Shown here in pieces: positions 19,109-28,700 of a stretch of 64,000 nucleotides of DNA (the stretch's first letter is position 1; every line of letters begins with the position of its first letter). Position numbers and translations under genes: made by a program. This DNA comes from HXMU1420-13 sp965228545 (GTDB taxonomy: Bacteria; Bacteroidota; Rhodothermia; Balneolales; Balneolaceae): positions 558,001-622,000 of the forward strand of contig OZ245822.1 in assembly GCA_965228545.1 (NCBI GenBank), written 5' to 3'. The notes below the pieces were generated by a model that ran no database searches, had not been told where the DNA came from, and worked only from the letters and a program-made list of their open reading frames with translations.

Positions 19109-19440
19109 AAATTTTTAGGATGAATATAGTGCAGATTTATAAGAGAGAGGAGTAAAAAATAATTACCTACTAAAAGTTTATAAAAGATATATAATAAAAA
19201 ATTGAAATATTTATCTAATAATAATTCATGTAAGCGCTATCAATCTAATGATATTTCAATTTGAATAATTTAGAAAATCAAGCCTCAAACATTATAAACA
19301 CCACATTTACATTAGAATCAGTTAACAAAACCACCTGCTTGTAACGAGGCTACCTTAACGCACTCTAACAGCGCTTACTTGGGTATAGGCGTATTTTAGA
19401 TAAACCATAAATGGGTTAAACACACAAAACAATCTCTGCT
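19109..19440. other. Divergent intergenic region upstream of the giant surface operon
   Basis: These 332 very AT-rich bases separate the DUF58 gene (-) from the first surface-operon gene (+) and must carry both promoters. They hold one long-range inverted repeat, listed separately. I see no coding sequence and no confident sigma-factor site. The last 100 bases before the ATG contain TTGGGT and downstream AT-rich hexamers that could form a promoter, but the match is too weak to call. Confidence 0.4.
19199..19262. repeat. 12-bp perfect inverted repeat, 40-base spacer
   Basis: The arm AAATTGAAATAT (19199-19210) is the exact reverse complement of ATATTTCAATTT (19251-19262). The spacer is 40 bases. 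The element lies between two divergent genes, where a bidirectional operator could sit. The arms contain only one G/C pair-type position, so chance occurrence in such AT-rich DNA is possible. Confidence 0.35.
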
Positions 19441-19926
19441 ATGAAAAAAACGTGTATTTTTTTAACAATGATAATTCTGGGTTTTGCAGCCAATGCGATG
19501 GCTCAGCAAAGCGAAGGCGTTGTTTCGGTTTTAGAGCAACTCCTTGTAACCGTTGATGAAGACGGGCAAGAAATTTTAACTCCTACTCAGGAGGCTAAGC
19601 CTGGCGATACGCTCGTATATCGCCTTGCCTACACGAACAATTTGGACAACGGCATCTCCGAGCTAAGGCCAGTTCTTCCGATTCCAATCGGCATGGAATA
19701 CCTGCTCGAAAGTGCTTCTCCAAACCCAGAGGGTGCCAGCCTCTCCAATACTGGCAATACTTTCCAAAACCTTCCCTTAACTCGTCAAGTGCGACAACCT
19801 GACGGAACCACCATTGAAGAATTGGTTCCGGGCCGTGAATATCGGCGTTTACGCTGGTTGGTTCCGTCACTAGAGGCGGGGGAGCAAGTCATTCTGGTCG
19901 CCAGAGTTAAGGTGATTGACAATTAG
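19441..19926 (+). CDS. Small secreted DUF11-like protein, first gene of surface operon
   Basis: This 161-aa protein has a clear signal peptide cut at AMA-QQ. The mature part is a single beta-sandwich module: KPGDTLVYRLAYTNN near residue 53, an IPIGMEYLLE segment, RRLRWLVPSLEAGEQ, and a last strand VARVKVIDN at the very C-terminus. The same module closes the 896-aa and 3134-aa proteins of the operon, so this gene is in effect a free-standing copy of it. It may be a minor subunit, cap or initiator of the surface structure; that role is inference. I recall similar small proteins beside large DUF11 proteins in Proteobacteria. The next gene starts 61 bases after its stop. Confidence 0.75.
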   Translation: MKKTCIFLTMIILGFAANAMAQQSEGVVSVLEQLLVTVDEDGQEILTPTQEAKPGDTLVYRLAYTNNLDNGISELRPVLPIPIGMEYLLESASPNPEGASLSNTGNTFQNLPLTRQVRQPDGTTIEELVPGREYRRLRWLVPSLEAGEQVILVARVKVIDN

Positions 19927-19987
19927 TCTTTTGGAAAATCAAACAACAAACAAATCAAATATTCTAAACCTAAACAGGATAGAAACC

Positions 19988-22678
19988 ATGAAAACAAACA
20001 CAAAACATACACTCAGTAACAAGGTGTCTCGCCTTGTTGGGTTGTTTTTGGTTTTTGGCGTATTACTAGGTGTCTCGTCATCAGACGTGTTCGCTCAGGT
20101 GCCACCTGCCAATACTCAAATTGGTAACCAAGCCAGTGCAACCTACGTAGATAACGGAGGTAATAATCAATCCATTACTTCTAACACGGTTCAAACAATC
20201 GTGCAGCAAGTTGCAGGTGTTGATATCTCTAACGGTATCAGCCTTACAGCAAGCCCTGGTGGACAGGTTACTTTTCCACATACTATCACAAACACCGGTA
20301 ACGGCGTTGATAGCTATAACCTGACAATTCTCGAGGGCTCAGGTGATTTCGATTTTGATAACATCGTGATTTATGCCGATGATGATCAAAATGGTGTGCC
20401 CGATAACTTTACACCGATCACTGTTACTCCAAACATCGATCCTCCGGGTTCGCCAAATGGAAACACATTCGGTATTGTAATTGTAGCTGATATCCCGGTA
20501 ACAGCTAACGAAGGTGAAACTGAAACGTTCAGTATTACTGCAACCAGCGTATTTGATGGCAATATTTCTGACTCAGCTACTAACACTGTTAATGTTGATG
20601 AAGATGCTGTTGTAAACGTTCAGAAAAACCGTGATAAGCAATTTGTTGCTGTAGGTGACACTGTAACATATACCTTTGCTTATGCAGAAAGTGGTGGTTC
20701 TTCAAACGCTACAAACCTAGTTATTAAAGATCCTCTTCCAGCCGGTGTAACGTACGTTCCTGGTTCTGGTACTTGGTCTGGTGCGGCAGGAACTCCCCTT
20801 ACTGATGCATCACCCGGTGAAAACGCTTCGGGTATTCTATATCGCTTCGATAATAGTGGTGTAGCTGATTCTGTAATCATCGAGATTGCAAATATTAATG
20901 CCGGTGCATCTGGTAACATTAAATTCAAAGTTACGGTTGATGCCGGAACCGAAGGTAACACCATCGTTAACAACGGTACTTTCCGTCACGACGATTCACC
21001 AACTCCGGTTACTACTAACAATGCGAGTATCGAAGTTGAAGAAAACTACGATATCACTCGTGTAGGTGCAGATACGGTATCTGTTGCTTCGGCTGAACAA
21101 GGTACAATTATTAATTTCTTGAACTTGTTTACTAACGATGGTACAGCTACTGATACGTACAACATTACGTTATCAGGATCTAACTACCCATCTGGTACAA
21201 CCTTTACTTTCTTTAAAGTAGATGGTAATGGAAACCCAACCTCTCCATATACTGATACAAACAATGATGGTATTCCTGATACGGGTCCTATCAGCCATGT
21301 AAATGGTAGCGATACTGCACGAGTTATTTTGCAGGTTCAATTACCTTCTGGACAGAGCGGTGGGCCATTTGCTGTTCGCAAGACGCTTACTTCTATAAAT
21401 GATCCTTCCGAAAGTGATTTCCATACAGATGCATTAGGTGAGATTACAACGCCTACCGTTGATATCACTAACAACTTTGCACTAGGAAACGGTAGCGAAA
21501 CAGGTGCCGGTGAAGGTCCTGAGGCAAATCCGGTAACCACAATTGCAGCTAACCCAAATACTACGGTTAACTTCACATTGTTTATCAATAACACTTCAAG
21601 TGTAGATGATACCTACCAATTAGCATTTGCAACAGATACAACCGCAGGTGGAGATCTACAAGGTGCGGGACAATTACCAAGTGGCTGGACTGCAACATTC
21701 AGAGATCCGAATAATGGTAACAACACCATTAACTCAATTCAGGTTGATGCAGGTACTTCTAAGCAAGTAACGTTCAGAGTAAATATCCCAGCTGGTTACC
21801 AGCCAGGTTTGATTGATCTTTATGTACGTGCACTTTCTCAAACTACCGGTGCAAAAGATCTAAAGCACGAAGCAGTTAACGTTCAGATCGTACGTCAAAT
21901 GACACTTGTAACCGGTCAGTCTGGCCAGGTTTCTCCGGGTGGTTCTGTGGATTATATTCACACACTAACCATCAACTCTAACGTGGATGAAAACGTTGGT
22001 GGCGGCGGTACTGAATCTGATCTTTTCCTTGACTTAAGCAACTCTGTACCAACAGGTTGGACTGCGGTTGTTTATTGGGATACCAACAATGATGGTCAGG
22101 TAACAGGTGTTGATTCGCTTCTTACAAGTGCAGCCTCTCCAAATGCAATTGATTTGCCATCGAGTGTAGGTACACTTCAGTTCGGTGATCAGTTAAAGTT
22201 CATCGTTCAAGTTACAGCAAGTACGGGGCTTGATGATGGTGCTACGGTTACAACTACAATCGAAGTATCAGACAACAACAGTCAATTAGCTACTGTATCC
22301 AACGATGATCAAACTGAGGTACAAGCCGGACGTCTTTCCATTGATAAGTTCCAAGCGCCTACAGTAAGTGGAGTTGCCGGTACTTATACGAAGGCTGATT
22401 TTAATGTACTACCGGGTGACACTGTTTGGTACAAAATCACCATCGTGAATGATGGTTCTGAGCCTGTAACTAATGTTGTTATTCAGGATAACGTGCCTTC
22501 ATACACCCTAATCGCAGTGCCAGGTACTTTCACTGTTGATAATGGAACTATTCCGGGTATTGCACTAGACGGTGCTAATCCAACCGTTGGCAATACCGGT
22601 GTTGTAAAAATAACAGCACCTCAACTTGACCCAACTGAGCAATTTACGCTCTATTTCGCAGTAAAAGTTGACGAATAA
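19988..22678 (+). CDS. Secreted DUF11-type repeat protein (896 aa)
   Basis: The ATG at 19988 is chosen because AGGA precedes it and a clean signal peptide follows (cleavage SDVFA-QV, about residue 36); an upstream in-frame start would put an unlikely leader before it. The mature N-terminus has IGNQASATY, echoed by VANQASLTY in the following 2413-aa protein. The rest is Asn/Gly/Thr-rich beta-sandwich modules, including a clear DUF11 domain at about 207-353 (VGDTVTYTFAYAES, IKDPLPAGVTYVPGS). The last 260 residues form a two-part module ending in YFAVKVDE, also found in the 3134-aa protein. There is no type IX sorting domain and no membrane anchor, so it is probably an extracellular structural component held by partner proteins. 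Confidence 0.8.
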   Translation: MKTNTKHTLSNKVSRLVGLFLVFGVLLGVSSSDVFAQVPPANTQIGNQASATYVDNGGNNQSITSNTVQTIVQQVAGVDISNGISLTASPGGQVTFPHTITNTGNGVDSYNLTILEGSGDFDFDNIVIYADDDQNGVPDNFTPITVTPNIDPPGSPNGNTFGIVIVADIPVTANEGETETFSITATSVFDGNISDSATNTVNVDEDAVVNVQKNRDKQFVAVGDTVTYTFAYAESGGSSNATNLVIKDPLPAGVTYVPGSGTWSGAAGTPLTDASPGENASGILYRFDNSGVADSVIIEIANINAGASGNIKFKVTVDAGTEGNTIVNNGTFRHDDSPTPVTTNNASIEVEENYDITRVGADTVSVASAEQGTIINFLNLFTNDGTATDTYNITLSGSNYPSGTTFTFFKVDGNGNPTSPYTDTNNDGIPDTGPISHVNGSDTARVILQVQLPSGQSGGPFAVRKTLTSINDPSESDFHTDALGEITTPTVDITNNFALGNGSETGAGEGPEANPVTTIAANPNTTVNFTLFINNTSSVDDTYQLAFATDTTAGGDLQGAGQLPSGWTATFRDPNNGNNTINSIQVDAGTSKQVTFRVNIPAGYQPGLIDLYVRALSQTTGAKDLKHEAVNVQIVRQMTLVTGQSGQVSPGGSVDYIHTLTINSNVDENVGGGGTESDLFLDLSNSVPTGWTAVVYWDTNNDGQVTGVDSLLTSAASPNAIDLPSSVGTLQFGDQLKFIVQVTASTGLDDGATVTTTIEVSDNNSQLATVSNDDQTEVQAGRLSIDKFQAPTVSGVAGTYTKADFNVLPGDTVWYKITIVNDGSEPVTNVVIQDNVPSYTLIAVPGTFTVDNGTIPGIALDGANPTVGNTGVVKITAPQLDPTEQFTLYFAVKVDE

Positions 22679-22697
22679 TCAAACTTAACCCAGACAT

Positions 22698-22724
22698 GAG
22701 GGTGAGGTTGAATTCCTTGCCCTC
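22698..22724 (+). terminator. Stem-loop within surface operon, possible attenuator
   Basis: GAGGGTGAGG (22698-22707) pairs with CCTTGCCCTC (22715-22724) through ten positions, two of them G-U wobbles, around a 7-base loop; CTTTT follows. It sits in the 62-base gap between the 896-aa gene and the 2413-aa barrel gene. The T-run is short, so it could be a partial terminator or an mRNA-stability element that makes the upstream secreted subunits more abundant than the barrel. That role is inferred. Confidence 0.5.
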
Positions 22725-22740
22725 CTTTTAAAACCATTTT

Positions 22741-25700
22741 TTGAGACACATTTTCCTACATATCATCCTTTTAGCCCTGCTTAGCATAGCAGGCGTGGGA
22801 GAATTGTATGCTCAACAATATACCTCCAGCACCGACAAGGTTGCTAACCAGGCCAGCCTTACCTATACCGAAAGTGATACCGGCCTAGAAGTAATTCAAT
22901 ACACAAACGAAGTAATTGTAAACATCGATTCTAATCCTGAATTCGATTTCTTCCCAAATAACAGTATTGCCGAATTTCGTGGAACAACCGTAGAAATAAC
23001 TCACTTCCTTACAAATAGTGGAAATACTACTGCTACCTATTTAATTAAAGGCTTTAACGCACAGGATGGTGACGATTATGATCTGCAAAATCTTGAATGG
23101 AGTACAATTCAGGTTAGCCAAGCGAAACTAAACACAACGTTTAATACCGATACCTTAACCACGCAAGTTACACTTCAGCCCGACGAGCAATTAGAAATCT
23201 CGTATTTGGGTTCTATATCTATTAATGAGCCAAAAGACTCGCTGGTTGCACATATGGTATTTGAGGCAACAGATCTTGCCACTGGAGTTACCAAAACTAA
23301 TATTGATGACATTAGAATTAGAATTGGTGCGGTCGTAGAATTGGCAAAAGCTCAATCGGGCAATGAAGAGAAAAACAGGGGAGATGAATTCTCTTACATA
23401 ATATCTGGTGAGAACACCGGAGATATGACTGCATTTCCAACAAACATAATTGTTGATGGGATTAATCAACAAAAAGTAATTCTTACAGACTCTATCCCTG
23501 CTAACCTAATATTTACCCGATTTGAATCTTTAAGTAAAGGGCAGCCACTTTATCATTTAGCCGAAACCGGTGAATTCGAATATCAAACTACACCACCAGC
23601 TAATTTGGATGATGTTGATAAAATAGGTGTAGCTTTTGATTCGTTACGTGTGGGTGAGACATTTCAGGTTACATTTGGGGTACAAATAAGTGAAACTGCT
23701 TCCGGTGAAATTGTAAACATTGCTGATATTACCTTTGTTGATCCTGATGGAACCGTAGTAGTTGAAGGAGCTTCTAATGATGTAGTTGCAAATATCGATG
23801 GAGCTACTGCCGAAATTGATTATTTCACAAATGAGGATTTCGAAGAAAAAACAGCTACTTCCAGTATTGGCGATCCGTTAAATATTCAGGCAACTGCCTC
23901 AGCCTGTAACGAAAACAGAGCTCGAGTTGAACGTGTTCGGATTACCATCTTATCAGAATTAACAGGAGACGAAGAAGAATTTGAAGGTATCGAAACAGGA
24001 CGAAATACAGGTGTTTTCCGCATTCCTGATCCGGTTCCAACACGTGATGGTAACGAATTCGAAGTGGTTCAATTCAATGGTATTCTAGAAACAACCGAAG
24101 AAGACGTTGTAACTGCTGTACTTAATTGTGCAGGTTTAGGTGGTGGAATTGGCGGGCCAGCTACCATCGAAGCAGCTGTAATTGTAGATCCATTTGGGTT
24201 TGTATTCGATAGCGAAACTAATCAGGTGGTTCAAGGTGCAGAAATTCGCATCATTGATGTAACCGGACAAAATAACGGTGGTAATCCGGGTGAGTTAGCT
24301 ACGGTATATCGTCCGAATGGTCGCGATATCACCAATAATATCGAGAATTCGGATGTTCAAGGTAAATACCGATTCCCATTCTTGCGCCCCGGTATTTACC
24401 GCTTAGAAGTAATTCCACCTGCTGGTTATAAATTTGCCTCCGAGTTGAACGTAAGTCAACTACCGGATGGACGTAAAGTGGATAGTTTAGCCTCTTATGG
24501 ACAGGAGTTTACAATTGTGGGGGATCCAATCGGTTTAGATGTTGACATTCCACTTGATCCTTTAGCTACAGGCGTGCTATTTGCACAAAAAACTGTAGAT
24601 CGTAAAGTGGCTGATATTGGCGATTACTTGAACTACAAAATTGAGGTAAATAGTAAAGCCGTTAATACCATTAATGATCTTCGAGTAAACGACGTGCTTC
24701 CATTCGGCTTCAAATATGTATTAGGAACTTCTCGTGTAGATGGTGACACCTTAGCAGATCCAAATGGTGGGCGAGGACCAAATCTAGAATTTAATATCGG
24801 AAGTATCGATCCGGGCGAGAAAAAAGAATTAACTTACCGCGTATATATAGGTCCTGGTGCAGAACGTGGCGACGGAATAAATAAAGCACAGGTTTTAGGT
24901 GATAGCCTCATTGTTAAAATCTCGAACGAAGCAAAAGTTGATGTAGAAGTTCGCGGTGGGGTATTTAGCGAAGAAGCGTTAATTGTAGGTAAAGTATTCC
25001 TCGATTGCGATGAGAATAATATGCAAGATCCATCAGAAGTTGGAATTCCGGGGGTACGACTATATCTAGAGAACGGGAATTTTGTAATTACCGATAGCGA
25101 GGGGAAATATTCTTTCTACGCTGTTAAAGCAAATAAGCATGTTCTTAAAATCGACAATCACTCGCTACCGCAAGGTAGTAAAATGAAAGTGCTGGATAAC
25201 CGCCATGCCTTCGATCCATCAAGCCGTTTTGTAGATGTTAAAAAAGGGGAGCTTCATAGAGCTGATTTCGCTGTTTGTGAGTGTACCGAGCAAGTATATA
25301 ACGAGATTACACGACGTGCTGATGCACTTACCTCTGGTGATGATGCCTTATCGACATCTTTGAAGCAATCGTTTACGGTAAACGAATCTAACTCGAACCG
25401 TGGTTCAGGTCGTTTTGATCAAGCCAGCGGTACTATCGGAAATGCTAAAGCTCCAAAAATTGAAACAAATTCGGGTAACACACCAAACGACATCCTAAGC
25501 AGTCCGGGCGAGGTTGTTGGAAAAGATACACTTAATGAAGCACCGAGATTTAACATCGAGCAGATGTTGGTTGATGCTGGTGAGGGAACCGAAATTTTGA
25601 ATATCACCGATCAAGATACGCTAACAATCGATCAGGTAACTATATTAGCCAAAGGTACCAACGGTGGAGTATTCGATTTATATGTAAATGGCGAAATTAT

Positions 25701-28700
25701 TCCTGCCTCTCGTATTGGTCAACGTTCGTCATCAGCACAAAACGGTTTACAAGTTTGGGAATATGTAAGTATTCAACTACAGCCGGGCGTAAATACTATT
25801 CTATTGCACGAAGGAGACCCATTTGGAAACCTGCGAGGCAGCGATACTAAGCAAGTATTTGTGCCGGGCGAGCTAAACAACATTCAATTAAACGTACTCA
25901 CCAACAACGTTGCGGCAGATGGAAACTCCACTGCGGTAATTGAAGCAAATTTTGTAGATAAAGACGGTATTAAAATTGGATCTAGATTACCGGTTACTCT
26001 TGATACAGAATTCGGAACCTGGTTAGTACAAGACATCAACGCAGAACTGCCAGGTACTCAAACCTTTGTAGAGGGCGGTAACGCAACGTTCCAGTTGAAA
26101 GCACCTGCCCAACCATATACTTCGCTAACGCGAATTTCTGTTGGTGATAAATTTGCTGAAACAACCATCGAATTTCTCCCGGATTTACGCCCATTAATTG
26201 CAGCCGGTATTATAGAAGGTACACTGCGATTACGTGAGCCATTGAATATTGCCAATGTAGAAAACGATGGATTTGAGCGTGAGTTGAAAGAACTTTCTTA
26301 CTCCATGAATAGCTTCACCGCTGATGCCCGTTTTGCTTTCTTCCTAAAAGGAAAAGTATCTGGTCGTACATTATTAACCGCCGGTTTCGATTCTGAGAAG
26401 GAAAAAGAAGAACGACTATTTCGTGATATCCGCCCAGAAGAATATTATCCAATTTATGGCGAGGCTGCAATCCGTGGTTACGATGCTCAGTCTTCTGGTA
26501 GATTATATCTGCGATTAGATAGAGGTAAAACGTACGTTCTTTACGGTGATTTCATCACTCAGCAAAATGATGCAGATATTCAACTAGGCGCTTACAACCG
26601 TGCGCAAAACGGGGTGAAGTCTCACTTCGAGCAAGGCGCTCTTCAAGTGGATGCTTTTGGCGTTAGCTCTGTTAGTGCACGAAGAATTAGCGAGTTCCGT
26701 GGGCAGGGAATTTCTCGATATGAACTACCGGATCGCGATTTGATCGAAAATTCTGAGATCATCGAAATTATCACCTACGACCGTGAACAAATCAGCACCT
26801 TAGACTCGACCGGTGTACCAAGCGACCCTAGCATGATTTTAACCCGCGAACGCCTAACTCGTTTCACCGATTATGTAGTTGATCCTTTTACCGGTGTTAT
26901 CACTTTTAAATCGCCAATTTCCAGCGTTGATGGCGAGTTTAACCCGGTGTACATCCGAGTTACTTATGAAGTGGAAAACGATGATGAGCGTTATATGATT
27001 GGCGGAGTTGGGGCCAAATTTGAGGTAAGAGACGGTGTAAACGTGGGTGCGGGTATTGTTCAGGATAATAATCCTACCAACGAGTTTACCATGGCCACCG
27101 GTAACATGAATGTTGAGTTGGGCAAAAGCACACAAATAATTGCCGAGGTTGCGCACACCATGTCGGATCAAAGCGGTACTGGAACTGCTGGGCGTGTTGA
27201 ATTACGCCATCGTGGTAAGAAATTCGACATGTTAACTCAAGTTGGTAAATCTGGCACAAACTTTGATAATAAAGGAGCTTCGTTAGGACAGGCTCGTACC
27301 GAAGCGCGTTCTCGTGCTAGAGTAAGTCTAACCAAATCCACAAAAATCGGAGCAGAGTTCTTGTTATCGAGAAACGATACCACCGGCGACCAAACTGTAG
27401 GTGGTTTATTCTCACTTCAGCAAAATCTTACATCAGGCGTTAATGCCGAGGTTGGAATTCGCTACTCCGACAAAACAAGCAAAACTGCCGAACCGGTTAC
27501 AAATACCAATTTAAGAGGTAAAATAACTGCCGAACTTCCGTTTGTTAAAGGAGCATCTACCTTTGGTGAGTACGAGCAAGATATAAACGCATCAGATCGT
27601 AAGCTTATAGCTATTGGTGGAGAGTACAAAATTCGAAGTTTTGCAAAGGCTTTTGCTCGCCACGAGTTTGTATCCAGCACGGGAGGGCAGTACACCCTTC
27701 AAAGCAATGCACAGCGCAATAGCACAGTATTCGGCTTGAATGCAAATTACATGAAAAACGGACAGGTATTCAGCGAATACCGAATGAATGACGCCGTAGA
27801 GGGACGTTCAGGTCAGGCTTCACTTGGTTTACGAAATCGTTTCGTAATAAAAGAAGGTTTGGGAATGAACGTTGGATTCGAGCGAATTTTTACCGTTCAA
27901 GGACCGAATAGAAATGATGGAACCTCCATTTCTACGGCTGTTGATTTTACCGGAAGCAGCAGATGGAAAGGAACTGCCAGAGCGGAAGCACGTTTTGGGC
28001 AAAATCAGGATACCTACTTAAACAGCTTAGGATATGGGGTTCGACTTTCTGATGACTGGACCATGCTTGCCCGTAACATCATTTCAGTAAACAGCATCAA
28101 GAATGCAGCGGGTGTTCAGAAAATTCAGGAGCGTTTCCAGTTTGGTGCTGCTTACCGCGATACCCATACCAACATGTTTGATGCCCTTATCAGATATGAA
28201 TTCAAATTTGAAAAAGACGATAACATTGCACCAGATTTTGCCCGAACAGCCCATGTTTTCTCAACGCATGCAAATTATAAGCCACAATCTGATCTTGTAA
28301 TTTCAGGTCGAGTTGCTGCTAAGTACACCAAATCGGAAGACGATTTAAATAGCGATACCAGCTTCCTCGAATTAATAAGTGGTCGAGTGCTGTATGACCT
28401 CAATGATCGTTGGGATGCCGGAATTAATGCGAGTTTACTAGCTAACAGTGATTTTTCTACTAAGAACTATGGATTGGGTGTGGAACTAGGCTACATTGTT
28501 GCCACCAACTTACGTTTAGCGGGTGGTTTTAACTTCTTCGGGTACGAGGATGAAGATTTAGCTGAAAATAACTATACGCAGCCTGGGGCATATTTAGGAT
28601 TTGCATACAAGTTTGATGAGCAGATTTTCCGCAATCTTGCCCCAAATCGTGCTATGGAATTGTTGGATGAGTCGGTGTACTTAAAGTGTGTGCCTTGCGA

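Noticed and set aside
19916..19987. Upstream in-frame start for the 896-aa surface protein
   Set aside because: It would overlap the preceding gene and place a 24-residue polar leader ahead of a textbook signal peptide.
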